Source: Branchiostoma floridae
Lineage: Eukaryota > Chordata > Leptocardii > Amphioxiformes > Branchiostomatidae
Direction: 5' to 3'
Length of the DNA: 64,000 nucleotides
NCBI RefSeq assembly: GCF_000003815.2
Contig: NC_049980.1
Coordinates: 6,186,659-6,250,658 of the forward strand
Part shown: positions 44,001 through 54,000 of the stretch, one piece after another
Position numbering within the stretch: the first letter of the stretch is position 1
How the letters are laid out: the number at the start of each line of letters is the position of its first letter
Notes under the pieces: model-generated
Databases searched by the model: none
What the model was told of the DNA's origin: nothing
The model's input: the letters and a program-made list of their open reading frames with translations, nothing else
Translations under genes and position numbers: made by a program

Positions 44001-44049
44001 TTAGGGAAAGAGGATGCGTTGATCGAATTAGCGTATATATAATGATGTT

Positions 44050-44262
44050 GGGCCCGGTCACATAGGTCGTGCGATCGTCGTAGGATCGCTAATTTTTGCC
44101 ATTTTGGAGGACAGCGATACAAATGTCCTGCAAAGTTTAAGCTGTCTTGGTACACAACTGGTTGTTTGGATCAATGTGGGTAGTTGGTTCTGTCACAGCC
44201 TGTTTGAAAATCCTATGGCAATAAAATCGTACGGCGATCGCACGACCTATGTGACCGCGCCC
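44050..44262. mobile_element. MITE with TIR GGGC.CGGTCACATAGG
   Basis: 'cggtcacataggtcgtgcg' at the left and 'cgcacgacctatgtgaccg' at the right are perfect complements, continuing to GATCG. 213 bp in total. The target duplication is not clear (gtt versus gta). Confidence 0.8.
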
Positions 44263-45180
44263 GTAGCGGACGACCATAGGATTGCTATGAACCGGTTAAT
44301 ATATTTATTCCTTTATGCATACTAATTTCTTAGTCCCTTCACCAGCATAGCTCCCTCAGTGGCTAAGTACTGCTTTTCAGGGAGACCCTGGGCACGCGCA
44401 TACACATAATGGAATATGAACATAACAAAACCATATCGTCAAATTACAAAATGATATGATCCAAAGATCTACTGTGCATAGTGTCTAAAGCGCGTATCTC
44501 ACCGGGCTGCGCATGTTGGTGAAAAATCATTGCGGCAACTTTACGAATTGTTTTTTGCCAATTTTCCCTTGCGGCTGCACGGGTAAAATACGTGATCTCT
44601 GCAAACAAAATGGTCGCGCTCGAAAGGTACAAGGTGTCTAACTTTTTGTTGGGATCCGGAAATCACAGTGTTGCCACACAGGATTTAAAACCAATGCAAA
44701 ATGTAAGATTCATCAATACAGAGATTAGCAGTGACCGTGCATGTTGGCGACTACTTCATGCCTGTTCGCACATGTTGCCAACTGCGATTTTTTGAAATCT
44801 TAGACGACAAGTTTGCGACGTCTTGGCGACTTATAGTCTAACAGGCGCGGCCGGTGCTAGTGAGATACTTAGTACCCGCTTGAGACGAAGACTTAAAATT
44901 CCGACTTCCTTCTAGCTTGTGATAAGTGTAGGTTCTATAGGAGACCGCTAGCCTGACTAAAATCAAGCCCCTAGCGGCCGGCCCTACAATTGCCGCCACC
45001 CGTAGGGTGGGAGGGGGTTATTAAGCCCAGCCGGCGAGAGAGCTTGTGTAAACACAGGCTAGGAGACCGCTTGCCTAATTGGCTTAACCATAATGTACCC
45101 TAGGCCAATTATGTCTCTAGCAATTATTCATATACAGTTACCTTAAGACAAAAGACTGTACTATAAGACTTGTCAATAAA
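44263..45180. other. Intergenic, no recognised gene
   Basis: A short 'ataggagaccgctagcc' / 'cccctagcg' motif near 44,935-45,070 also appears near 39,310, indicating a dispersed repeat. Nothing else is supported. Confidence 0.35.
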
Positions 45181-45224
45181 ACATTCACGAAAGAAGACAC
45201 AGAGGGAGGGAGAGACAACCATTA

Positions 45225-45460
45225 AGACACACACACACGCATACACAGAGAGAGAGAGAGAGAGAGACTAACATAGACACACACAGGCACACAGAGACAA
45301 AGACACACCACACAAACACACACAAACACACAGACACAAACACACATAGACACACAAACACACAGACACCCACACAAAAGCACATACACAGAGAGACATA
45401 CAAAAAGACACACAGACATACACACACACCCCTCCACACACGCACACAAACACACACAGT
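45225..45460. repeat. (CA)n/(GA)n microsatellite
   Basis: About 235 bp of 'acacac', 'gagaga' and 'cacaca.gacaca' words. The long Cys/Val-rich minus-strand frames here are repeat translations. Confidence 0.95.
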
Positions 45461-45653
45461 ATGCCAGTGTGTGTCGGTGGAGAAGTTGCAGTATTATGTT
45501 GTAGGAAATGTTGCCCGCTTGAGCTGTGTGGCCCATTGTCCTCCAAAACGAAAGAGCCCCTCGGAGAGTGCTCATGTGGCACTGCGTCAGAACCGCGAGT
45601 TCTGAATGACTGACAGCTACTATCTGACCTTCTCCACATTGTAGAACCTCTTC

Positions 45654-46559
45654 AGACTATGTTGATTCGATCATACGGATCACATCCTCTGAGAACCATA
45701 AAACCAATGCGAGCGCGCGATGAAAATCTTGCTCCAAAGTTTCCTCTATTATCAAAACTAAGGCTCAGACCCAACCGGCGCCCGTCAGGGATGGAGCCCC
45801 GCCTGGGCTACGAAGACAAATTCATCCCGATTGACTGCCGAATACTACCGGGGGTACCCCTCGGTGTTCCCCGCGGGTACATGTAGGTCACGGGGTCTAT
45901 TTGTTACCGGGCCCTGTGTTTATTTTAAGTCCGACTTAAATCCAACTAGGTGCCCGGCCGGATCCAAAAATACAGTACCATGGAATCCGCAAGGTGTCCC
46001 ACAGGGACACGTAGGGCTCACGCCCGAAAGTGCCCCAAAAAACTCGTAAACTGCCCAGTATGGTCCCGTTTTCAATTGTGATCTAAGCCTAAGTGGTCAA
46101 GAAGGTTATACAAATGATATACCCTAACAAGGTAGTAAGTGTTCCCTCCGTTGAGTGCTTCCGTGCCTGGCAGGCGGCCTGCCCGCCCTAACACGAGACC
46201 TCGACTCCCTCCCCCCCCCCCCCCACCCCTCGCGTATGGAAACATTATCCCCCCCCCCCCCAACACACACACACCCTTACGTGGCCCTTTCGGGTTTTTT
46301 GGGGGTTAAACCAAAACCGAACAATAGATTCTTCATTTATGTTCCTTCACGTCTACGTCCTTAAATTTGGACTTGACTTGACTTTAGCATTCTACAACAT
46401 TTCTATCCGTTTTTAGATATCTCTCTTTTTGTAATTTACGGCATATATTCGATTATTTTTGCAGGGGCTCCGTACGATTTATGTTAGAAATTTGTTTTGA
46501 AAACGGACGAAAATTGATGCGCGCGCGTATGCCATCCATATATCCAAATCGACATGGCC
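45654..46559. mobile_element. 'catccatata...catggcc' family element, third locus
   Basis: Left 'ctatgttgattcgatcatac', then 'accaatgcgagcgcgcg'; right 'tgcgcgcgtatgccatcc' then 'aaatcgacatggcc' before TAA. Size (about 906 bp) matches the TTA-flanked element at 24,759. The interior contains C/G homopolymers at 46,210-46,262. Confidence 0.65.
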
Positions 46560-46992
46560 TAACGGTTGCTTTCTAACGCGAGTCGACCTTGTTGTACCTT
46601 GTTGGAGTCCTCTTGTGAGCCAATCACACAACTTCATCTGTAAGGTTGTATACAGCAGTGTTTGCTTCCAAGTCCTCTCTGAATTCCTGAAGAGGTTTGT
46701 GAATTTTTACATTATAATAATCAATTCTACTTTCACAGCTTGTAGTGCTATCCATATGCACTTGTGAGATGAAGCTTTACGTCCTTTTTAATTTCTTTTG
46801 ACATATTCTTTTCTGTTGTTAGATATTTTGTAAAAAAAAATTCGAAGATAAAGTTCAATCACTACCAAGTGCTAGAATTGCACCAATGCTTCGTTTAAAT
46901 CAATTTTGTTAAAAGTAGTAGTCAATTCCACGGTCAAAGAAGAATACGTGAAAGAACGACAACGAACCTCTTGTTCGGTAGACAATACTCTA

Positions 46993-47368
46993 GCCTGGGT
47001 ACCATCCGGAAAGTAGTTCGCTCAGGCGTTCATTTTATACTATGTACAGTCGCTTCTAGCTCTGGCATTCATTATACAACACTATATACAGTCGCTTCTC
47101 TATGTTTCCGTCCGGGAACGCGGGCCATCTAAACGTCTGGAATCGTCCAAATTTTTGGACGCAGGCGTTGATTGGTTCCTACATATGAGCGAATTAGGGA
47201 ATGGGTTCAAGCTCGTGGGAGGCCTGTTCTATTGTCATAGAACAAGCGCTCAAGAACCCATTCCTACGTTCGCTCATTAACTGACGTTACCACCAAACGG
47301 TTTGAATACGCAAGTCTCCAGACGGAAGCGAACATAGGAGCGAACTACTATCCGTATGGTACCCAGGC
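46993..47368. mobile_element. MITE with TIR GCCTGGGTACCAT, TA target site
   Basis: Left GCCTGGGTACCATCCGGA, then 'agtagttcgctc'; right is the inverted 'gagcgaactacta' then 'tatggtacccaggc'. TA lies on both sides (46,991-46,992 and 47,369-47,370). A second member is at 58,542-58,703. Confidence 0.85.
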
Positions 47369-47588
47369 TAACCATACTCTGTGTGTTCAGTCATTTGTTC
47401 AAACTTGCTGACCACTTAGATTTCATATTGAAGACAACTATTTTGGGTGCAAAACTTTATTTACTTGAACGATCGCATCAATTTTAGGGTTCCCAGAGGA
47501 TGCTATCCATGTAATCATAATCAACATGACCTTATCGTGATTTCTGTAAGGCCACAGTAAGTAAATTTCATGGAGAGATATCCTCTGC

Positions 47589-47905
47589 CATCCTCCTACG
47601 CAGGGACATCCAACAGCCAAACTGCCTGTCTGGATGTACCCGGCTCTTTCAACCGTCACCCTTAGTTCTTGACCGCCCTGCTTATGAATATTAATGAGGT
47701 TACTCTTATACTCTTATGGAAGGATGCCTACTACTACTCTTATACATGCGATACAGCTTTTAAATACGGAAAGCCTATTCTCTGATTGGCTGACAGCTGG
47801 TTGGGGGGGGGGGGTGTCCACAGGAACGAAGAGTGATGGTTGAAAGAGCAGGGCACATCCAAACAGGCAGTTTGGCTGTTGGATGTCCCTGCGTAGAAGG
47901 ATGTC
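47589..47905. mobile_element. Foldback MITE with about 84-bp arms
   Basis: 47,597-47,665 ('ctacgcagggacatccaaca...') returns inverted at 47,835-47,897 with few mismatches. The loop contains 'cttatgaatattaatgagg', a phrase also found in the loop of the hAT-like element at 22,755-23,277, which suggests the two share an ancestor. Confidence 0.82.
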
Positions 47906-48417
47906 CTATGCAGGCTGCAAAATTAATGAGATAGGATGAAAAAATAACAAAAAACACAACATAGTGAACTTTTTAAAGAGACACCATAAACGTTGTAAGA
48001 AGAATCAAAGGGACAAAATCGCATCACAGCCAACAACGCATTCATCCCTGTATATTCAGGAAGTGAACTAGTGTAGTAAAAGTGACACTATTGCGGTATA
48101 CTGGCATTGCGTTAATACAAGTTGGCAACTACACCAATGGCTTTCACGTGCATATATTGGTGCTACTTTTACAACTACCCAACCAGTTTCGTTTCTGTAA
48201 CTACGGTCATGGCTACTTTATTAATGTCACTTCTATAAGTGCAATTATTAGGTTACAACACGATCTATTTCTCCATATTTCGGTATCTTCATGTTGACCA
48301 TCCCCAAAGAAGAAAAAAAAAAACTCTGAAATCTGGCGAAAAATAATGAGCGCTTGATGTCATCCATAAAATTTACTTGCTGTGGCCTTATAAGAAAACT
48401 CGAATGTATGGAGTATA

Positions 48418-48869
48418 GGGGTGGGTACTGGTACAGAAAATTCAGGTCCACGTCCGGTTCAGGTCCAGAGGATCAGGTCCAGGTCCGGATCTGAACCTGG
48501 ACCGCATCCAGTGTGAGAAAACACGTGAATGGACGATTTCAAAACAGTGGTCCATGTCGCTACAAAGAAGTATGTTTCGTGGACTATTTGAATCACACTG
48601 CACTGGCGTTCTAAAATCCTGTAAGAGTAACTGCCTCTTTATGATTGACTGTAAAACTTTGTAGAAATGAACTATGCTTCGCTCTTGCTATTTTCTTTGC
48701 AAATTCGACAGGTAAGTCCCAAAACGTGTGAAGTCCTGATCATATAATCTGTTCCTTTTCCAATCGGTCCAACATCCGGTCTACCGAATTTTTTCAGGTC
48801 CGGTTTTTCTGGACCGGTCCAATGAGAAAAAACGGTTTTGTACCGGTACACCGTACCGGTACCCACCCC
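48418..48869. mobile_element. Full-length 'GGGGTGGGT'-family MITE, TA target site
   Basis: It begins GGGGTGGGTACTGGTAC after TA (48,416-48,417) and ends GTACCGGTACCCACCCC before TA (48,870-48,871). The interior repeats 'caggtccgg'. At 452 bp it is the best preserved member in this window and serves as the family reference. Confidence 0.85.
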
Positions 48870-48884
48870 TATGCAGGACTATAG

Positions 48885-49110
48885 CTAGTGGTTTGCCCGA
48901 ATGAAGCTGCCAGAACTGGTACCCTTATCGTCAGCAAACAGACAATCGCCGCCAAGCTTCAAGAGATCCTCCAGTCCCTGTTTTATCTGTAAAACGCATT
49001 CTGCTCGGCACGGTTTCCCACTACCATCACCAATATCGCCGATAATTTGCAACCAGTCCCCGATTTTTGTCAACTCGGAGAATCTCAACGCTCTCCCGAC
49101 ATCACCACAC
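48885..49110 (-). other. Unidentified exon-like ORF
   Basis: The minus strand is open from an in-frame TAG (just above 49,110) to a stop at 48,885. Its translation is not low-complexity (ELTKIGDWLQIIGDIGDGSG, then IKQGLEDLLKLGGDCLFADD). A CTAG|TG acceptor-like site lies at its start. I do not recognise the family. Neighbouring + frames (48,901-49,113, 49,067-49,369) are open too, which weakens the case. Confidence 0.3.
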
Positions 49111-50600
49111 TAGCTCTCCTACCACGGATTTGCAAATTTGGCTTCTACCTCGCAAAGATTCGTCCATAAAGATAGGCTATATATTCCCTTGCTGTGGTGG
49201 TATAGAACCACCACGCATATCAAGTTACCGTTTGCAATGTGTTTTTCCTTTGCAAAGAACCCCGTACTTTTCTTGCGCGAATGTTACAGGTCGTGCAATC
49301 AGAGTAGTAATCATTATACCCACCGCCCATTCTTTGATACACTCCCGGCAAAACTGGCCGAAATTATGAGTTTGTTTTCAGACGGAGATGCGAAGAAGGT
49401 CGGCCCGGGCCCTCGCATGTTCCCGCGTTAACGTTACGTGCGAGGTTGATTTATATCAAAGCACTCTCGGCCGGGCTTTGCAAAGATTCCCATCTCGGAC
49501 CATGCCTGATAGAGCGTCTCGCATCGACGCCTCACTCGTATATTCTCCACGGCTCTTGCGGGCCCCAAATCGCGGAACCATTTTTGCTGAGAGAGAGTCG
49601 ATGGCCGTGGGTAATTTTGAGGCTTTCTGGTGGTGGCCTGGGATAGCGGCATCTCCGCCTATTCAGAATAATAGTAGTCCCCATTGCGCGGAGCTTTAAC
49701 GATTTTCTAGCTACTTGTGACCCTCACTGCACGCGCCCCGTACAAAAGTATGCCGCATCGGCAAGTAGTATCGTCTGTATTCTACACCACGCCACGGCAA
49801 GCTCCCTTTACTACACTGTCCCGCATTGCCTTGCGCTAAGCTACGCATAAGTCTTCTTTTATACTGTATATCTATAAGCTGCGGTCAGGAGAAAGAAGTA
49901 GGGACTACCTCTAACGATTTTTTCCTTAGTGACTGGCAAGCTGCGGCTCTGCCCCCATTTACTATACTTCAATGGGAGGGCCCATATGCAACATCGTTGT
50001 ATAACGTTATACATATAGGCTACATTCGTCGAGAATTTGGTTTATATTCGTAACATAACTTTAGAATCTATGGATAGATTTTCATTAAATTTGGCACATC
50101 GTGTATCTCTATTCCCATTTTTCTACCTGTTTTATTTCTTGGAAAAGTGTTGCCTACGTGTTGCATGTTTTATTGATAAAACGGAAATTCGTTCTTTCGT
50201 GAGTCACACACATATAACTTTTGAATCAATTCAGGTGATTTTCCAGATTTTTTTAATTTGCGATATTGCAGGAAAGACAAACTGGGACAATTTGCTGTAT
50301 GTCCGGTATTGGTTTGGAAATCATTTCAGTGGCCTTGATATATTGTATCCCGATGTTGATGTCAAATACATCCTGCCGATAAAAACAAAACAATTTAATT
50401 CAAGCCACACTATAGGATATAACGTTAGCTGCACTTGTGGTTTAATCGCCGTTTGAAGTTATTATACCCTTGTAGAATTTTTGAATGCCCTTGTTTTTCT
50501 TCTCGCTGATTTTTGTCATACTTTTATTTGCCCGGTGCTACATGATTGAAAATATTTGTCTTTTTTCTTTTCTGTCCGGGGCTCCAGGTGGTCTAACAGC
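49111..50600. other. Intergenic, CpG-bearing, no recognised gene
   Basis: Several overlapping frames of 65-105 codons exist on both strands at 49,140-49,700, as expected of moderately GC-rich DNA. A + frame at 50,037-50,456 (139 codons) has no recognisable domain and begins at the 'cataactttagaatc' repeat phrase. Nothing is called. Confidence 0.35.
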
Positions 50601-50629
50601 CTAGAAAATACTTGGTATCCCGCACATCA

Positions 50630-51030
50630 AGGAGTGTGCTTCGCTCTGAGGAGACCAATTAGAAATTCCACTCCTGCGCGGCCCGGGATGTGGAGGTAAA
50701 AGAGCTCCAAGAGGTAAATGTGATGCGTGCCCCGCCCCGGCCCAGCCAACCCGCGCCTGGAATTTTTCGCCCCAGACAACTGATGAGGATATATTCGCCC
50801 ACCTGAACCTTTTTGCAGGACGAAGGGTTCAAAACACCTGAGCCTGCCAGCGCCGGTCTGACAGCGCAAGCCTTCTCGCGCGTAGGGTTCTCTCCTTTTT
50901 TGGTTGTTGTTATTGCCACATTGCGTTCGGGACGGTATTCGAAAAGAATATTAGAACCCCGTCCCACGCGTTGGGAAGTTCTATTCCAAATTCGACCGTA
51001 CGAGGGAACACACTAGCGAGCCGAAACAAG
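50630..51030 (+). promoter_or_regulatory. CpG-rich 5' region of the NOL4-like gene
   Basis: The 400 bp before the start codon have many more CpG dinucleotides and a higher GC content than the AT-rich repeats around 48-50 kb. This is consistent with a TATA-less promoter and 5'UTR. No TATA box or initiator can be placed with confidence. Confidence 0.35.
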
Positions 51031-54000
51031 ATGTCCGCAGCCGGGACAGTGGAGACACAACAACGGGACGGAGGAAAGTCCCAACGGGAGCACATGTACC
51101 GTGAGTTTCAAACATGGGCCGTCCAGACATACGGCGACAGCGGCAAGACCAAAACGGTGACCCGGAAAAAGTACCGGCGCATCATGCGGTACCTCTCGGG
51201 CGACGAGAAGCCCACCACCGACAACGCTAAGTTCCGCTTCTGGGTGAAATCCAAAGGGTTCGTGCTGTCCCCTATGGGAAACAACAACGATTCACCGAAC
51301 AAGAAGGGGATCCTCTACGTTCCTGTGAAAAATCAGGTATGTTAACTGATCGTTTTTACAGCCCTCCCATCGATTTAGATATTCTACCAAGCCGGCCGGT
51401 TTGTAGGCGTACGGGAATTAAGTCTCCTCCCAGCCTCCCGTGTACAGGGCTGGCGGGCGGCCATACTTGCGTCCCGTGTGCCGCTCCCACAAGTTGAATG
51501 CCCGCCATTGCAAATCGGACGGCTCTCCTCAGCCCTCGAGCGAACGTCACTCTCCATCCTAGTGCGGTTTATTTCCAATGTAACTGCTTTTCACACACCT
51601 AATTGGCAAATCAATCAATAGAGCTAAATTTTTCCCCCTCCTCGGGCCATAATTCCCCTCCCTATTCCCGGTCCTATATATGCAAAACAGGACACTCCGC
51701 CAGGTGCCATGACTCTAATTGAGGGACCTTTCCACACACTAAACATGATTTCTTTCTCGGCGGCGCTGCCGAAGTAGAAATGAAAATTGGCGATTTTACA
51801 CGTACTTAGTCGCTCTGGAAAGATCGATTACTTTGCATTTCTCGTGCTGGGACATCTTCTATCTTTGCTACAGTCTATTTTACAGAGAGGCATTTCAACT
51901 GCCCCCCCCCCCCCACCAAAGTACTTTTTAAGATAAAGTTTTCGTCTGTATTTATACAATTTGCCAGATTTGATTTTTGTCTCTGAGAGGCGTGTGCTTG
52001 AACGCGAGCTTTCAGCAAGTTCCCTCGATGAATAGTCCCCTGGCGGCAACATGATGTTGAAACGTGAGTGGTAAAGACAGAGAATGATGACAAGGCATGT
52101 GCTCTATCCCATGCTGTACACCACAGCAAGCAATTAAGAAATTATGCTTTCATACACGAAGAAGAACAATGGCCCATGATGAAGCCAACGGGGAGGGTGC
52201 TATAGCTGGTGTCACCTCGTCCTTCCTTCAACGCAAGCGGGAAAATCGTTGTTTTCGGGAGGCCATGTTGGCTGAAACTTCGAGCCCACAAACCCTTTAC
52301 ACAGCTCTGTGGAGTGAAGCGTGTTGGGCTGCAAAACGATAGAGCTAACCGTCACTGTGTAGATTCCTGACATTAAATGACATTCACAGCAATTTGATTG
52401 TGTTTGAGTCAGTTGAATGAGAAATAGAGAGAAGGACGGGCGATGTAATTACTGCTATCCCTTTTTTGTGGGACCGTCTCTCTCTGTTGCTTCATCCCGC
52501 ACTCGTGGATCCAATTTCAAACCAGGACACTTCGCACCCATGGCGTGTAACCGTAGCTAAGTCATGGCTTTTCTGTACATCTCTTATTTTGGGACAGCTG
52601 GGCGTACTGTCCAGATAATTTGGCTTCAATCGATGGCGGCTAATTCGTCCGTCCCGGGACGGCATGGCCGCCATGGTGGTGGGAGAGCGCGAGGAGAAAG
52701 CTTCAGGTGGTTCCCGGCTCTCGCCACTTCTGATTGGCTGCCGAGAGCAATGCATTGATTACAGTAGGGACAACTCGTTTTAAGTTACAGGGTATGATAC
52801 GTTACAATTTAAAGCGGACCAAGAGATATTTTCAAGACTGATACGTGAAAACGCACAAGAAAACATAATGTTGACATATACCTCGTTGCATAATGCAAAG
52901 ATTTTGTCCAAACTGGAACCAGACTACCACCAAACAACCTCCGTACTGAATATTTTTGTACCGTCCCTGTAACGACTACTCAGGGCTCGGTTATTTCCAA
53001 ATAGTCATAACGCGTCTTCTAACTATTGTTTCGCGCGGGCAATTACGCCCAGCTTGTTAAAATGACTATCCGGTTGCAATTAAAAAGCGATCCCCGATCA
53101 CAATCTGCGTTTTTAATTTTCCTGTCGACGCCAATGCCCCTGTAAAAGAGCTACTGGGATTGAATACATGTATACGTTGATCTTTGCGCCCTGCGATTTT
53201 GTTACAAACAAAATGAAGTGATAGCGTTACCCTATCCCCGGCCCCAATTAGTTTTTGCCATTTTTCCTCTCAAATTTCAATATGTGAAACACCCAAACTC
53301 CACTTCTAGACATTGGAATAGAACGGACTTGCAACCCCCTTTGTAAATTCTGTTGTTTTTCAAAACATTTGTTTTTGTATCTGTATCTGTATAGCCGGTA
53401 AAACCACCTTCAGCGTAGCAGGCTTTGGAATTCACATCCAGTGTCAGTGTTTCCAGCAAGACCTAACGTGAACACTTTCAAGTCAGCTGTAAACAAGATT
53501 CTCTTAAACTCTTTTACCTGGAGCTAGTTTCATTGGTATTATAATTACGCACATGTATAAATTGTTTGTATAGATATGAGTTGATGGTAATGTTGTGTAG
53601 ATAACAATGATATGTGTAACTTTCGAGGCTTTGATCGTGATGTGACATACTAATTTCAATAATGATATCAGAACGATTGGTATTATTTGTATGGACCACA
53701 TATCATCCGCAATAATGCTAATATACAGGCTCCTTTTGTACTTGATTTTAAAAAAACAGCTTTGCAGGCACTCGGCGCGGCAGCAGCTGGTTTTATTACA
53801 CTGAAGGACCTTTGCACATCTGACAGCAAAACGTTTGAAGCTATCTAGTGGAAAAGTCAAACGGCGTTGATATAGATGGCTTGAGGTCATCCTATAGTCA
53901 AAGATACGTAAAAAACAGTTGTATTCTGTTCTTAATCGTGCTACGCTTTGCAATGTGCTGAAATATCATTTTTAAACAAGAACTAATAAGTGTTACATCG

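Noticed and set aside
45185-45639. Overlapping 90-123 codon minus-strand frames
   Set aside because: They come from CA/GA microsatellite DNA.
49067-49700. Several + and - frames of 65-103 codons
   Set aside because: They overlap one another in a moderately GC-rich stretch; no family recognised and no splice logic.
50037-50456. 139-codon + frame
   Set aside because: It begins in a dispersed repeat phrase and uses a non-ATG start; no known family.
50971-51030. Upstream extension of the NOL4-like frame
   Set aside because: The frame is open for 20 codons above the ATG but begins with TTG and contains no ATG, so 51,031 is the better start.
53504-53953. 149-codon minus-strand frame in the NOL4-like intron
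   Set aside because: No recognisable domain, no splice context and an AT-rich codon make-up; length is within chance for this much sequence.
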